This document shows positions 6,901-11,372 of a stretch of 11,372 nt of DNA, piece by piece; within the stretch, counting starts at the first letter, position 1; each line of letters opens with the position of its first letter. A program made the position numbers and the translations under genes. The DNA is from WLNJ01 sp037131165 (GTDB taxonomy: Bacteria; Actinomycetota; Thermoleophilia; Solirubrobacterales; Solirubrobacteraceae), in NCBI GenBank assembly GCA_037131165.1, contig JBAXRO010000061.1:1-11372 (forward strand). Direction: 5' to 3'. The notes below the pieces were generated by a model, which saw nothing but the letters and a program-made list of their open reading frames with translations, searched no databases and was not told the origin of the DNA.

Positions 6901-7464
6901 AAGCTGACCTGCACCCTCAAGAACAGCGCGAACCCGGTCAAGGCCGGCGGGGTGCTCAAGGACGGCGAGAGCTGGACCCTGAAGTTCGCTGTTCAGGCCA
7001 AGGGCAAGGCGCAGTCATCGGTTGTAAACCGGGCCTCTGTGACCGCCTCGAACATCGCGATCGACCAGATCCCCGGTAACAACAGCGATGCGATCCTGCT
7101 CAGGATCGCCGCCAAGCCTGCCCTCTCGGTTGCGCTCAAGTCGCCTCGTCGCTCGGTGCCGATCGGCAAGCGGATCAAGCTGCTGGTGAAGGTCAAGGCC
7201 CCGAGTAGGCACACCGTCAAGGCTGTGACGCTCTGCGTGAACCTTCCCTCCAACGTGAAGTACCGCAGCTCGACCGGCAAGCGCTCTGGCAGCCGGGTCT
7301 GCTGGAAGGTTGGCACTCTCAACGCCGGAAAGGCACGCACCTTCACGATCGACGGGATCGCCAAGAGCTCCGGTCGTCGCCAGGCCACCGCTGTCGCGAG
7401 GGGAAGCGGCACCGACCGTGCCACCGATCGCGGCTCGGTCGCGGTTCACAGCTTCACCGGCTGA
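3940..7464 (+). CDS. Large secreted multi-domain DUF11 repeat protein
   Basis: The 1174-aa protein has a Sec signal peptide: MIDRLK, a hydrophobic core LPLVLICALAVTAAAA, and a likely cut after TASA (residue about 28). Residues about 29-350 form a region rich in beta and Asn/Ser, with TVLFAGLYWSS (112-122), GWSLVVVYG (199-207) and SVFDGQQVV (217-225); I recall similar regions ahead of DUF11 domains in other actinobacteria. Modules then begin near 351 (PDIALAKTV), 508 (PDAAIAKKV), 638 (degenerate), 780 (ADLELTKTA), 924 (ADLQIKKSG) and 1059. Typical DUF11 strands are YTVRVVNNGP, RITDEVPAGL, VVTDTLPSGI and DNNSASAEVE. Modules two to five each carry one cysteine pair, probably a disulfide. The last 116 residues hold 25 Lys/Arg and only 3 Asp/Glu. 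There is no LPXTG, C-terminal helix or lipobox, so it is released or held non-covalently in the wall. Function unknown; adhesion or surface structure is the usual guess for DUF11 proteins. Confidence 0.88.
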   Translation: MIDRLKLPLVLICALAVTAAAAPTASAARPFAKRFGTVASGKIIYAANTLVTCDAASEGSFCTNARNDTSAPTSGNTALNNNNHQAVAVDVDSDPLTKASSTANLALPADATVLFAGLYWSSNAPPGLTETGAKQAKLRGPADSAYRSIVATSYDSTPGPDYGYVCFLDVTSTVSTQGGGAWTFGSAATVTTGTNRSAGWSLVVVYGQPGQPVRSLSVFDGQQVVGQNTTVSIPITGFQTPATGPVRSNVGFIALDGDRGISGDSLQLNSTILTDSFHPLNNSFNSWITTLGVSNSGRNPSYGNQLGWDASIIKSDGVLGNNVTSANIQAKTSGDGYMPLVFTFATELYAPDIALAKTVTDVNGGEVRQGDELEYVLTATNSGGDGATDAEIHEAGMPDGTEYVAGSLAYDPGTGYSAVTDAAGDDVGEASGGSGPLTVRVGAGAGATKGGLIANGKVYRIKFRVKVTDLPPPGSKIANIGDIDFATQTLGAPLNVESNKAEIGVNAPDAAIAKKVSSADFSNGLAAQYTITVKNEGNAAFDGETVVTDDLPVPSAFASATVSSAVGWSCSPSSSATQIVCKRSDTLAPGGSYPPIVLNTTAVTLANGGSAVNNATVSTPYDVNPDNDKASVESQVGPGFAAIPVTDSPDVAEVLPGDPVVFTGTFYNTGPSVSTSPQYKLETDGITTDDVDVIGFVVRASDGTSLTVADCTMTAAAGDPVVVTCNRASLPVGVQVEIDLTLSPKATTKKTEIKTKATSSATNDPGGPRSITATAAIPATADLELTKTATSDLVDTDGSVLVDTNKTVTYTVRVVNNGPRDSGTVRITDEVPAGLTPESAKWNLDGGPTDQDCTIAGQSIDCPGIGSIAPTGDPGPQFAELTVVARADKGGSGLRTNTANVEATAVDPAGDNNSASAEVELLPTADLQIKKSGPPEITSGSRGSFTLVALNNGPSEMTDVVVTDTLPSGIEFRPGAALPSGCKASGSKLTCTLKNSANPVKAGGVLKDGESWTLKFAVQAKGKAQSSVVNRASVTASNIAIDQIPGNNSDAILLRIAAKPALSVALKSPRRSVPIGKRIKLLVKVKAPSRHTVKAVTLCVNLPSNVKYRSSTGKRSGSRVCWKVGTLNAGKARTFTIDGIAKSSGRRQATAVARGSGTDRATDRGSVAVHSFTG
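4990..7461 (+). repeat. Six diverged protein modules (DUF11-type) within the large secreted protein
   Basis: Protein-level repeats start at residues 351, 508, 638, 780, 924 and 1059, so the spacing is 130-157 residues. Each opens with a xDxxLxKxx-like strand, then a charged GD or GS turn, a Y/F-T-V/L strand with N-x-G, and a TD-x-(L/V)-P strand. The third and sixth are the most diverged. DNA identity between units is low, so these are old duplications, not recent tandem copies. Confidence 0.7.
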
Positions 7465-8884
7465 CGGCCGAGCAACGAACGAAGGCCGACAGGTCGCCTG
7501 AGGTCCCTGCCGGGGTGAACCCGGCGGGGACCGCTTCGTCGACCGGCAGGTCGATCCCCGGGCGCGAGTAGCGGCCGGCGACCGTCTCGCCCCCTCCCGT
7601 CACCACCACGGCCACCCCCGTCTCGGGAATCGGATCGAGTGCCCGACCACGGACCTCGATCGAGCGGTCGTCGAGGACGAGGATCGCATCGGGTATGAGG
7701 CGGAAGGAGGGGAAGGTGAGCGGCCCGCACTCGAGGCCGCGCCGCACCGACGGCTCAGCCAGCAGGGCTCCCAGGTCGCGGCCCATCGATCGATCGATCG
7801 CGACCTCGTCCGCCAGCTTCGCTGGAGCGCCGAGTGCGCCCGCCCCGACGGCACCGAGCACCAGTGCGCAGAGACCGGCGACCCGCCAGCGGGCGCGCAA
7901 GCTGTCGCTCAACCCGGGGCTGCTCCAGCCGCCGACCGCGTATCCGGCGAAAATCGACAGTGCGAGCCAGGCCAGCATCAGGTACCTGGGCAGCACGGTC
8001 AGGCCGAGGATCGCGATCCCGGCCGCCGAGCCGAGGCCGATCGCCCCGATCGCGAGCGGTGTTCGCAATCGTCGGAGCCCGACTACCTTCCATGCGAGGA
8101 CGAGGCCGATCGCCCCGAGCAGGGTTGCCGGTCCGCGGACCCCTCCGAGGAGCGAGGCGGCGATCACCCGGATCGGGCCGCCGCCGTCACCCTCGAGCGC
8201 GAGCGTGCGGGCCGTGTCGATCGAGAGGAGGGCGTTGCCGGTAACGGCCTGGTCGATGCCGAACCAGAGCGCCGGCGGCACGAGGGTCGCTGCCGAGTAG
8301 CGGATCGCCGCCTGCCTGTCGCGCCTGATCATCGAGTCGATCGCCGCGGCCGCCGCGATCAGCCAACCCTCCGGGCGCAGAAGCCCGGCAAGACCGATCG
8401 GGATCGCCCCGGCGCCGTCGCCGCCGTGCTCTGCGTGCCTCGTGGCGGCCACGACCACCAGCAGGACGAACCAGACATCGAGGTAGCCGCGCAGGGCGGC
8501 GAGCAGCAGACCGTAAGCGCCTGCGAGCACCAGCCACGCCACCGCGCCTGAGGCCCGCGATCCGAAGCAGGCGCCAGTCAGCCTGATCAGGGCCGGGCAG
8601 ACCAGCAGCAGGGCGAAGAGGTCGAGGGCGACCATCGCCTGGCTCGCCCGGGGCCCGAACGGAGCGGCGAGCAGAGCGATCGCGACGAGCAGCGGGTGCT
8701 CGGTCGGCGCAGCCCAAGCGTCGAGCGACGGCGAGCGGCCGGCGAGCAGGTCCTGCGCCCAGATCACGTGCCATGAGCTGTCGTAGCCGGCCCTTGCCCC
8801 GAGCGTCCCGGCGATCAGCCAACAGAGGCCGAGCGCCAGCGCAGCGACGGCCGCCTGGACTGCCGGCCTCGGCACGGACTTCAT
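7454..8884 (-). CDS. GT-C-type polyprenyl-phosphate-sugar glycosyltransferase-like membrane protein
   Basis: The 476-aa protein is an integral membrane protein with about ten hydrophobic segments between residues 8 and 360 and a soluble C-terminal part of about 115 residues. After the first helix (about 9-30), the first external loop reads RAGYDSSWHVIWAQDLLAGR (31-50). An acidic residue here (D35) is the position of the catalytic Asp in GT-C transferases. PTEHPLLVAIALLAAPFG (60-77) and GLLRPEGWLIAAAAA (167-181) also fit: a conserved EHPLL-type turn and the RPEG motif at a loop-helix border. Family members use polyprenyl-phosphate sugars and act on the outer membrane face. The sugar and acceptor are unknown. 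The start overlaps the stop of the ligase gene as ATGA, indicating an operon with coupled translation. Its 3' end overlaps the convergent DUF11 gene by 11 bases. The C-terminal region (about 360-476), with C393 and C471, matches nothing I recognise. Confidence 0.72.
   Translation of the reverse strand: MKSVPRPAVQAAVAALALGLCWLIAGTLGARAGYDSSWHVIWAQDLLAGRSPSLDAWAAPTEHPLLVAIALLAAPFGPRASQAMVALDLFALLLVCPALIRLTGACFGSRASGAVAWLVLAGAYGLLLAALRGYLDVWFVLLVVVAATRHAEHGGDGAGAIPIGLAGLLRPEGWLIAAAAAIDSMIRRDRQAAIRYSAATLVPPALWFGIDQAVTGNALLSIDTARTLALEGDGGGPIRVIAASLLGGVRGPATLLGAIGLVLAWKVVGLRRLRTPLAIGAIGLGSAAGIAILGLTVLPRYLMLAWLALSIFAGYAVGGWSSPGLSDSLRARWRVAGLCALVLGAVGAGALGAPAKLADEVAIDRSMGRDLGALLAEPSVRRGLECGPLTFPSFRLIPDAILVLDDRSIEVRGRALDPIPETGVAVVVTGGGETVAGRYSRPGIDLPVDEAVPAGFTPAGTSGDLSAFVRCSAVSR
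7502..7532 (+). terminator. Strong 13-bp hairpin downstream of the DUF11 gene, inside the opposing gene
   Basis: Bases 7502-7514 (GGTCCCTGCCGGG) pair with 7520-7532 (CCCGGCGGGGACC) around a GTGAA loop, 37 bases after the DUF11 stop. The only non-Watson-Crick pair, 7508/7526, is U.G in plus-strand RNA but A/C in minus-strand RNA, so the full stem forms only in the DUF11 transcript. A second small hairpin, TCGACC-GGCA-GGTCGA, follows at 7539-7554. No T tract follows. It overlaps the C-terminal coding part of the GT-C gene. Confidence 0.5.
7785..7800. repeat. Short ATCG tetranucleotide tract (four units)
   Basis: Sixteen bases of perfect (ATCG)x4 lie in the GT-C coding sequence, encoding the AIDRSM region on the minus strand. 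Four bases is not a multiple of the codon length, so slippage would shift the frame about 110 codons before the end. It is short enough to be chance in a genome rich in CGATCG. Confidence 0.4.
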
Positions 8885-10428
8885 GCCGGCGCGGCGGCGG
8901 GCTGGTCGCTGTCAGGGCCGACTGCCCGCTTCGATTCTCTGGCCGAACGGCGCTCCTCCCTCGTCGACGGAAGTGGCAGCGATGCCGCCAGCGCGAACAG
9001 CGTCCACGAGGCCGGATCCTCGAAGAAGGCGGCGTAGGTCAATGAGTGGACGACCATCGCCACCAGGCCGGCCGTGACTGCCGCCCGCGCGGTGGACATT
9101 CTCGCGCGCCTGATCGCGGCGAGGAAGGCGGCGGCGACGACCAGCAGGTAGACGGCCAGTCCGATCACGCCCTGTTCGGCCGCCGCCGTCACCGGGGTCG
9201 TGTGCGATGCCGTGACGGCCGCGGCCGATCCGCTTCCGCGTTCGCTCCGGTAGGCGGTCGAGAAGGACCCCGATCCCCAACCGGTCGCGGGCCGCGAGGC
9301 GAACAGCTCGACCCCGCCGCTGACCAGCCCGGCCCGGCCGCTCGACTGCGTGTTCAGCGAACGCAGCGAGCCGACGTTGATCGTCTCCTTCGGCAGGGCG
9401 ATCACGGCCGCACTCACCGCCACCAGCACGACGGCGATCCCGCCGAGGATCCACTTCGGAGACCAACGCAGGGCGGCCAGCGCAGTCAGCCCGGCCAGCA
9501 AGCCGATGATGCTCGACTGCGACAGCGTCAGGACGAGCGCGCCCAGCAGGACGGCCAGGGTCGCCGAGCAGGCGGCCACCGTCCGGCCTCGCTTGGAGTC
9601 GAGCAGGACGGCCGCCACGCCGATCATCACGAGCATCAGGAAGCGTCCGAAGATGTTGGGGTCGAAGAACACCGAGTTGACCCGGAAGTATGTGTGGAAC
9701 TGGTTGCTGATCAGCAGCTTCGGGTTGAGCAGCAACGTGCGCGTCCAATACTCGTAGAAGCCGAACGCACTGAAGGCCAGTGCGAGCCCGACGAGGACCA
9801 GTGCGCATCCCCTGATCAGCTCACCCGTCCATTCGACCCGCTTGAGCAGCAGGAACAGGATCGCGAACGGCACGTAGAAGAAGATCGCGTCCTGCATCGC
9901 CTTGGAGGGGTCGACCGACCAGAGCGAGGCGATCCCGAACAGGGCCAGCCAGCCTCCGAGCGCCCAGTCGAGCAGGCTCGGCTTCGCTTCGCTCCCGGCT
10001 GTGCGCCCCGCGATCAGCGGCACCGCCCAGGCGAGCGTTCCGGCCCCGATCACCAGGTACAGGGGGAGCAGGAGGTTGGCGGTCTCGCCGCCGACCTCGA
10101 TCGGCAACCGGAACGGCAACGCCGCGGCAGCCAGATAGGGCAGCAGCTTGCCGTTGCGGTGGATCAGGACCGCGAGTACCGCAACCGCAACGAGTCCGAT
10201 GGCTGCGGCGACGGCGCCCTTCGCAGGTTGGTTTCGAATGCTCTCGATCTGCGGGGAGTCCCCGAGGTCGAGCAGCAGGAGAACCGGGGCGGTGGCGAGC
10301 GCTGCCAGTGCGAGACCGGCCTTGAACCGCTCGCGGGGGATCACGAGGGCGGCCGCGACGATCAGCAGGGCACTGACCGCACCGGCTTTGGACGCTGTTG
10401 TGGCCAGGGCGGCAAGCGTTGCTGTCAC
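8881..10428 (-). CDS. O-antigen ligase / Wzy-family polymerase-like membrane protein
   Basis: The 515-aa polytopic membrane protein has about a dozen hydrophobic segments. Motifs of the Wzy_C / O-antigen ligase domain appear in order: FRVNSVFFDPNIFGRFL (248-264), with the DPN-FG element; LTLSQSSIIGLLAGL (300-314); and, in the large external loop, SSGRAGLVSGGVELFASRP (362-380), the GR...W/F motif, then GWGSGSF (383-389). H409 in SHTTPVTAAAEQGVIGL fills the place of the conserved loop His of 'HNxxL...E.GxxGL'; the usual Asn is Thr. These enzymes polymerise or transfer lipid-linked glycans on the outer face of the membrane. In a Gram-positive-type lineage the product would be a wall polysaccharide or a protein-linked glycan rather than LPS. 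The GTG start at 10428 is the first in frame and has only a weak AGG upstream. The hydrophilic tail (488-515) is rich in charge and Ala/Pro. Confidence 0.82.
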   Translation of the reverse strand: MTATLAALATTASKAGAVSALLIVAAALVIPRERFKAGLALAALATAPVLLLLDLGDSPQIESIRNQPAKGAVAAAIGLVAVAVLAVLIHRNGKLLPYLAAAALPFRLPIEVGGETANLLLPLYLVIGAGTLAWAVPLIAGRTAGSEAKPSLLDWALGGWLALFGIASLWSVDPSKAMQDAIFFYVPFAILFLLLKRVEWTGELIRGCALVLVGLALAFSAFGFYEYWTRTLLLNPKLLISNQFHTYFRVNSVFFDPNIFGRFLMLVMIGVAAVLLDSKRGRTVAACSATLAVLLGALVLTLSQSSIIGLLAGLTALAALRWSPKWILGGIAVVLVAVSAAVIALPKETINVGSLRSLNTQSSGRAGLVSGGVELFASRPATGWGSGSFSTAYRSERGSGSAAAVTASHTTPVTAAAEQGVIGLAVYLLVVAAAFLAAIRRARMSTARAAVTAGLVAMVVHSLTYAAFFEDPASWTLFALAASLPLPSTREERRSARESKRAVGPDSDQPAAAPA

Positions 10429-10446
10429 GGCTGCCTGAGTCTATGG

Positions 10447-10469
10447 GCCGCGGCACCGGGGACCGCGGC
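10447..10469. promoter_or_regulatory. GC-rich inverted repeat between the ligase and lipoprotein genes
   Basis: GCCGCGG (10447-10453) pairs with CCGCGGC (10463-10469) around nine bases. It sits in the 62-base gap separating the divergent ligase (start 10428) and lipoprotein (start 10491) genes, so it could be an operator or a leader hairpin. With both genes so close, their promoters must overlap each other or the coding ends. Confidence 0.28.
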
Positions 10470-10490
10470 GTTGGCTACGGTTTGCCGTCG

Positions 10491-10868
10491 ATGCGGCCAC
10501 CTCTCGCAGCCCTCACCGTCGCCGTCTTCGTCTTTGCCGGTTGCGGCAGTGAGCGGCAGCCCTCGCAATCGGGCGGCGAATCCGCGACCCGCGGCGGCTC
10601 TTACGGCTACAAGCCCTACCAGCCGCGTGACAAGATGCTCAAGTGCCTGCGCGGCAAGGGAGTCGAGGCTGTGGCGGTCGGGCAGGACGCGATCCAGTTC
10701 CTGCCTTTGCCGGCATCGCCGCGGATAGTCGTCGCGGCCACTCCTGATGCGGCAACAGCCCTGCAGGTAAGGGGAAGGGCCGAGGGCGCCCAGTTGATGG
10801 GAGCCGCGCTCGTCTACGCGAACCAGGCCAGCAATCGCCAAATCGAACAGATCCAGGATTGCGTGTAA
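10491..10868 (+). CDS. Small putative lipoprotein
   Basis: The 125-aa protein has a lipoprotein signal: MRPP, a hydrophobic stretch LAALTVAVFVFAG, then C18 in the lipobox FAGC. This fixes the start at ATG 10491, although the frame is open upstream to 10398. Mature residues 19-45 are a flexible Gly/Ser/Gln linker. The globular part starts at KMLKCLRGKGVEAVAV (48-63) and ends in NRQIEQIQDCV, with a possible disulfide between C52 and C124. A short central alpha/beta pattern (IVVAATPDAATALQV, 79-93) suggests one small domain of about 80 residues. No family is recognised. It would be anchored to the outer leaflet of the membrane. No Shine-Dalgarno site precedes the ATG. It is divergent from the ligase/GT-C operon, so a shared role at the cell surface is possible but unproven. 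Confidence 0.72.
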   Translation: MRPPLAALTVAVFVFAGCGSERQPSQSGGESATRGGSYGYKPYQPRDKMLKCLRGKGVEAVAVGQDAIQFLPLPASPRIVVAATPDAATALQVRGRAEGAQLMGAALVYANQASNRQIEQIQDCV

Positions 10869-10903
10869 CGAGCCGGGCACGATCCCGATACCGGCGCGGC
10901 TCG
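10869..10903 (+). terminator. Hairpin directly after the lipoprotein stop codon
   Basis: CGAGCCG (10869-10875) pairs perfectly with CGGCTCG (10897-10903). The 21-base loop is long, and alternative stems within it (GCCGG/CCGGC, CGGG/CCCG) compete. The start right after the TAA and the GC content suggest a terminator, but no T tract follows. Confidence 0.35.
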
Positions 10904-10906
10904 GTG

Positions 10907-10912
10907 TAGGAT
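10907..10912 (+). promoter_or_regulatory. Possible -10 element for the flippase-like gene
   Basis: TAGGAT, preceded by TG, lies downstream of the hairpin and 70-odd bases before ATG 10982. An alternative hexamer GATAAG is at 10914-10919. No clear -35 box is seen at standard spacing (CCCGAT at 10884-10889). Confidence 0.28.
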
Positions 10913-10981
10913 CGATAAGCCCTTCCTCCGGCGGACAGCGTGTTTCCGGCGTCCACCAGCGGTCCGCGCGCCCGAACAGTG

Positions 10982-11372
10982 ATGAACCGCCTGCGCCAAC
11001 TATCCAAGTCGCCGCTGTTTCACATTGCGGTCTGGCTGATCCCTCTCGCGGCAGTCATCTGGTGGGCAACCAAGCAGAAGGCGCCGCAGTGGCCCGACAC
11101 CCCCGCTGAGATCGCATGGGTGGTTGGCGCGCTGCTTGTCTACGTGGTCGCCACCCTGCTTCGCGGCGAGCGCTGGCATCGGCTCCTCCATTCGTCGGAG
11201 ATCGAGGTCGGTCGTGGCGATTCCTACGGCCTGACGGTCGTTGGCTACGCCGGCAACAACGTCCTCCCTGCGCGCGGGGGCGAGCTGCTCAGGGTCTTCC
11301 TGCTCTCGTCGAGGACGGGGGCCCAGAGGCGCACCGTGGTTGGCACGATCCTCGCCGAGCGGCTGCTCGACG
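10982..11372 (+). CDS. Flippase-like / lysylphosphatidylglycerol synthase TM-family protein (3' partial)
   Basis: The gene runs off the right edge; 130 residues are present. A first helix (about 12-29, LFHIAVWLIPLAAVIWW) and a second (43-60, EIAWVVGALLVYVVATLL) precede the family signature: GYAGNNVLPARGGELLRVFL (88-107), with the conserved Asn-x-x-x-Pro-x-x-x-Gly-Glu-x-x-Arg, then ERLLD (126-130). These mark the LPG_synthase_TM / UPF0104 family. That family includes the flippase half of MprF and many proteins next to glycosyltransferases, where lipid or polyprenyl-lipid translocation is the usual inference. Starts are ambiguous: ATG 10982 gives the usual short N-terminus, GTG 10979 is adjacent, and GTG 10940 (in frame, weak GGCGGA upstream) would add 14 residues. 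It follows the lipoprotein gene on the same strand after 113 bases that hold a hairpin and a possible promoter. Confidence 0.85.
   Translation, partial: MNRLRQLSKSPLFHIAVWLIPLAAVIWWATKQKAPQWPDTPAEIAWVVGALLVYVVATLLRGERWHRLLHSSEIEVGRGDSYGLTVVGYAGNNVLPARGGELLRVFLLSSRTGAQRRTVVGTILAERLLD

Noticed and set aside
5937..6959. Two minus-strand open frames inside the DUF11 gene
   Set aside because: Their Val/Ser/Pro/Thr-rich translations mirror the repeated Asp/Gly/Thr codons of the DUF11 modules, and they show no start signals or domains.
4990..7461. DNA-level tandem repeat array
   Set aside because: The modules are repeats at protein level only; I see no long shared DNA stretches, so no recent amplification or CRISPR-like array is claimed.
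9046..10728. Long plus-strand open frame (560 codons) opposite the O-antigen-ligase gene
   Set aside because: The translation is a Gln/Arg/Asp/Gly-rich low-complexity string, the mirror image of a hydrophobic membrane protein. It also crosses the lipoprotein gene start in another frame.
10425..10880. Minus-strand open frame opposite the lipoprotein gene
   Set aside because: The plus-strand frame has a clean signal peptide and lipobox; the antisense frame has no recognisable feature and overlaps the ligase start.

Overview
The window is high-GC, densely packed bacterial chromosome, with Asp/Gly/Arg-rich proteins, G/C-ending codons and GTG starts alongside ATG. The genes suggest an actinobacterium. 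A Thermoleophilia/Solirubrobacterales-type organism is my best guess, from general style and from a MetW-type protein beside secreted DUF11 proteins; no marker gene here proves it. I see no mobile element, CRISPR array, rRNA or tRNA.

Left part (1-2112), small housekeeping and hypothetical genes: the 3' part of metW (methionine biosynthesis) runs off the left edge. It converges with a 166-aa unknown protein carrying two CxxC pairs. Divergent from that is a redoxin with a CNHC active site, followed on the same strand by a very small membrane protein with two predicted helices and a C-terminal zinc ribbon.

Middle-left (2120-3847, minus strand): an FAD-dependent amine-oxidase/phytoene-desaturase-like oxidoreductase is followed after 3 bases by a MOSC-domain protein. 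They are probably cotranscribed.

Centre (3940-7464, plus strand): a 1174-aa secreted protein dominates the window. It has a signal peptide, an N-terminal region of about 320 residues and six successive beta-sandwich-like modules. Four or five are DUF11-type; the last is strongly basic. It has no sortase signal or membrane anchor.

Right (7454-10428, minus strand): a two-gene operon joined by an ATGA overlap. The first gene is a Wzy/O-antigen-ligase-family membrane protein and the second a GT-C-type polyprenyl-sugar glycosyltransferase-like membrane protein. A small lipoprotein gene (10491-10868) diverges from it. The start of a flippase-like/LPG-synthase-TM-family membrane protein runs off the right edge. 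From the DUF11 gene to the right end, every gene is predicted to be a secreted, lipid-anchored or multi-spanning membrane protein. This fits a cell-surface glycan or glycoprotein locus, but that link is inference from proximity.

A structural theme: each of the three convergent gene junctions (metW/unknown, zinc-ribbon/MOSC, DUF11/GT-C), and the 3' end of the lipoprotein gene, has a GC-rich inverted repeat just downstream of the plus-strand stop, none with a T tract. Two lie inside the opposing gene and pair completely (using G.U) only in plus-strand RNA.
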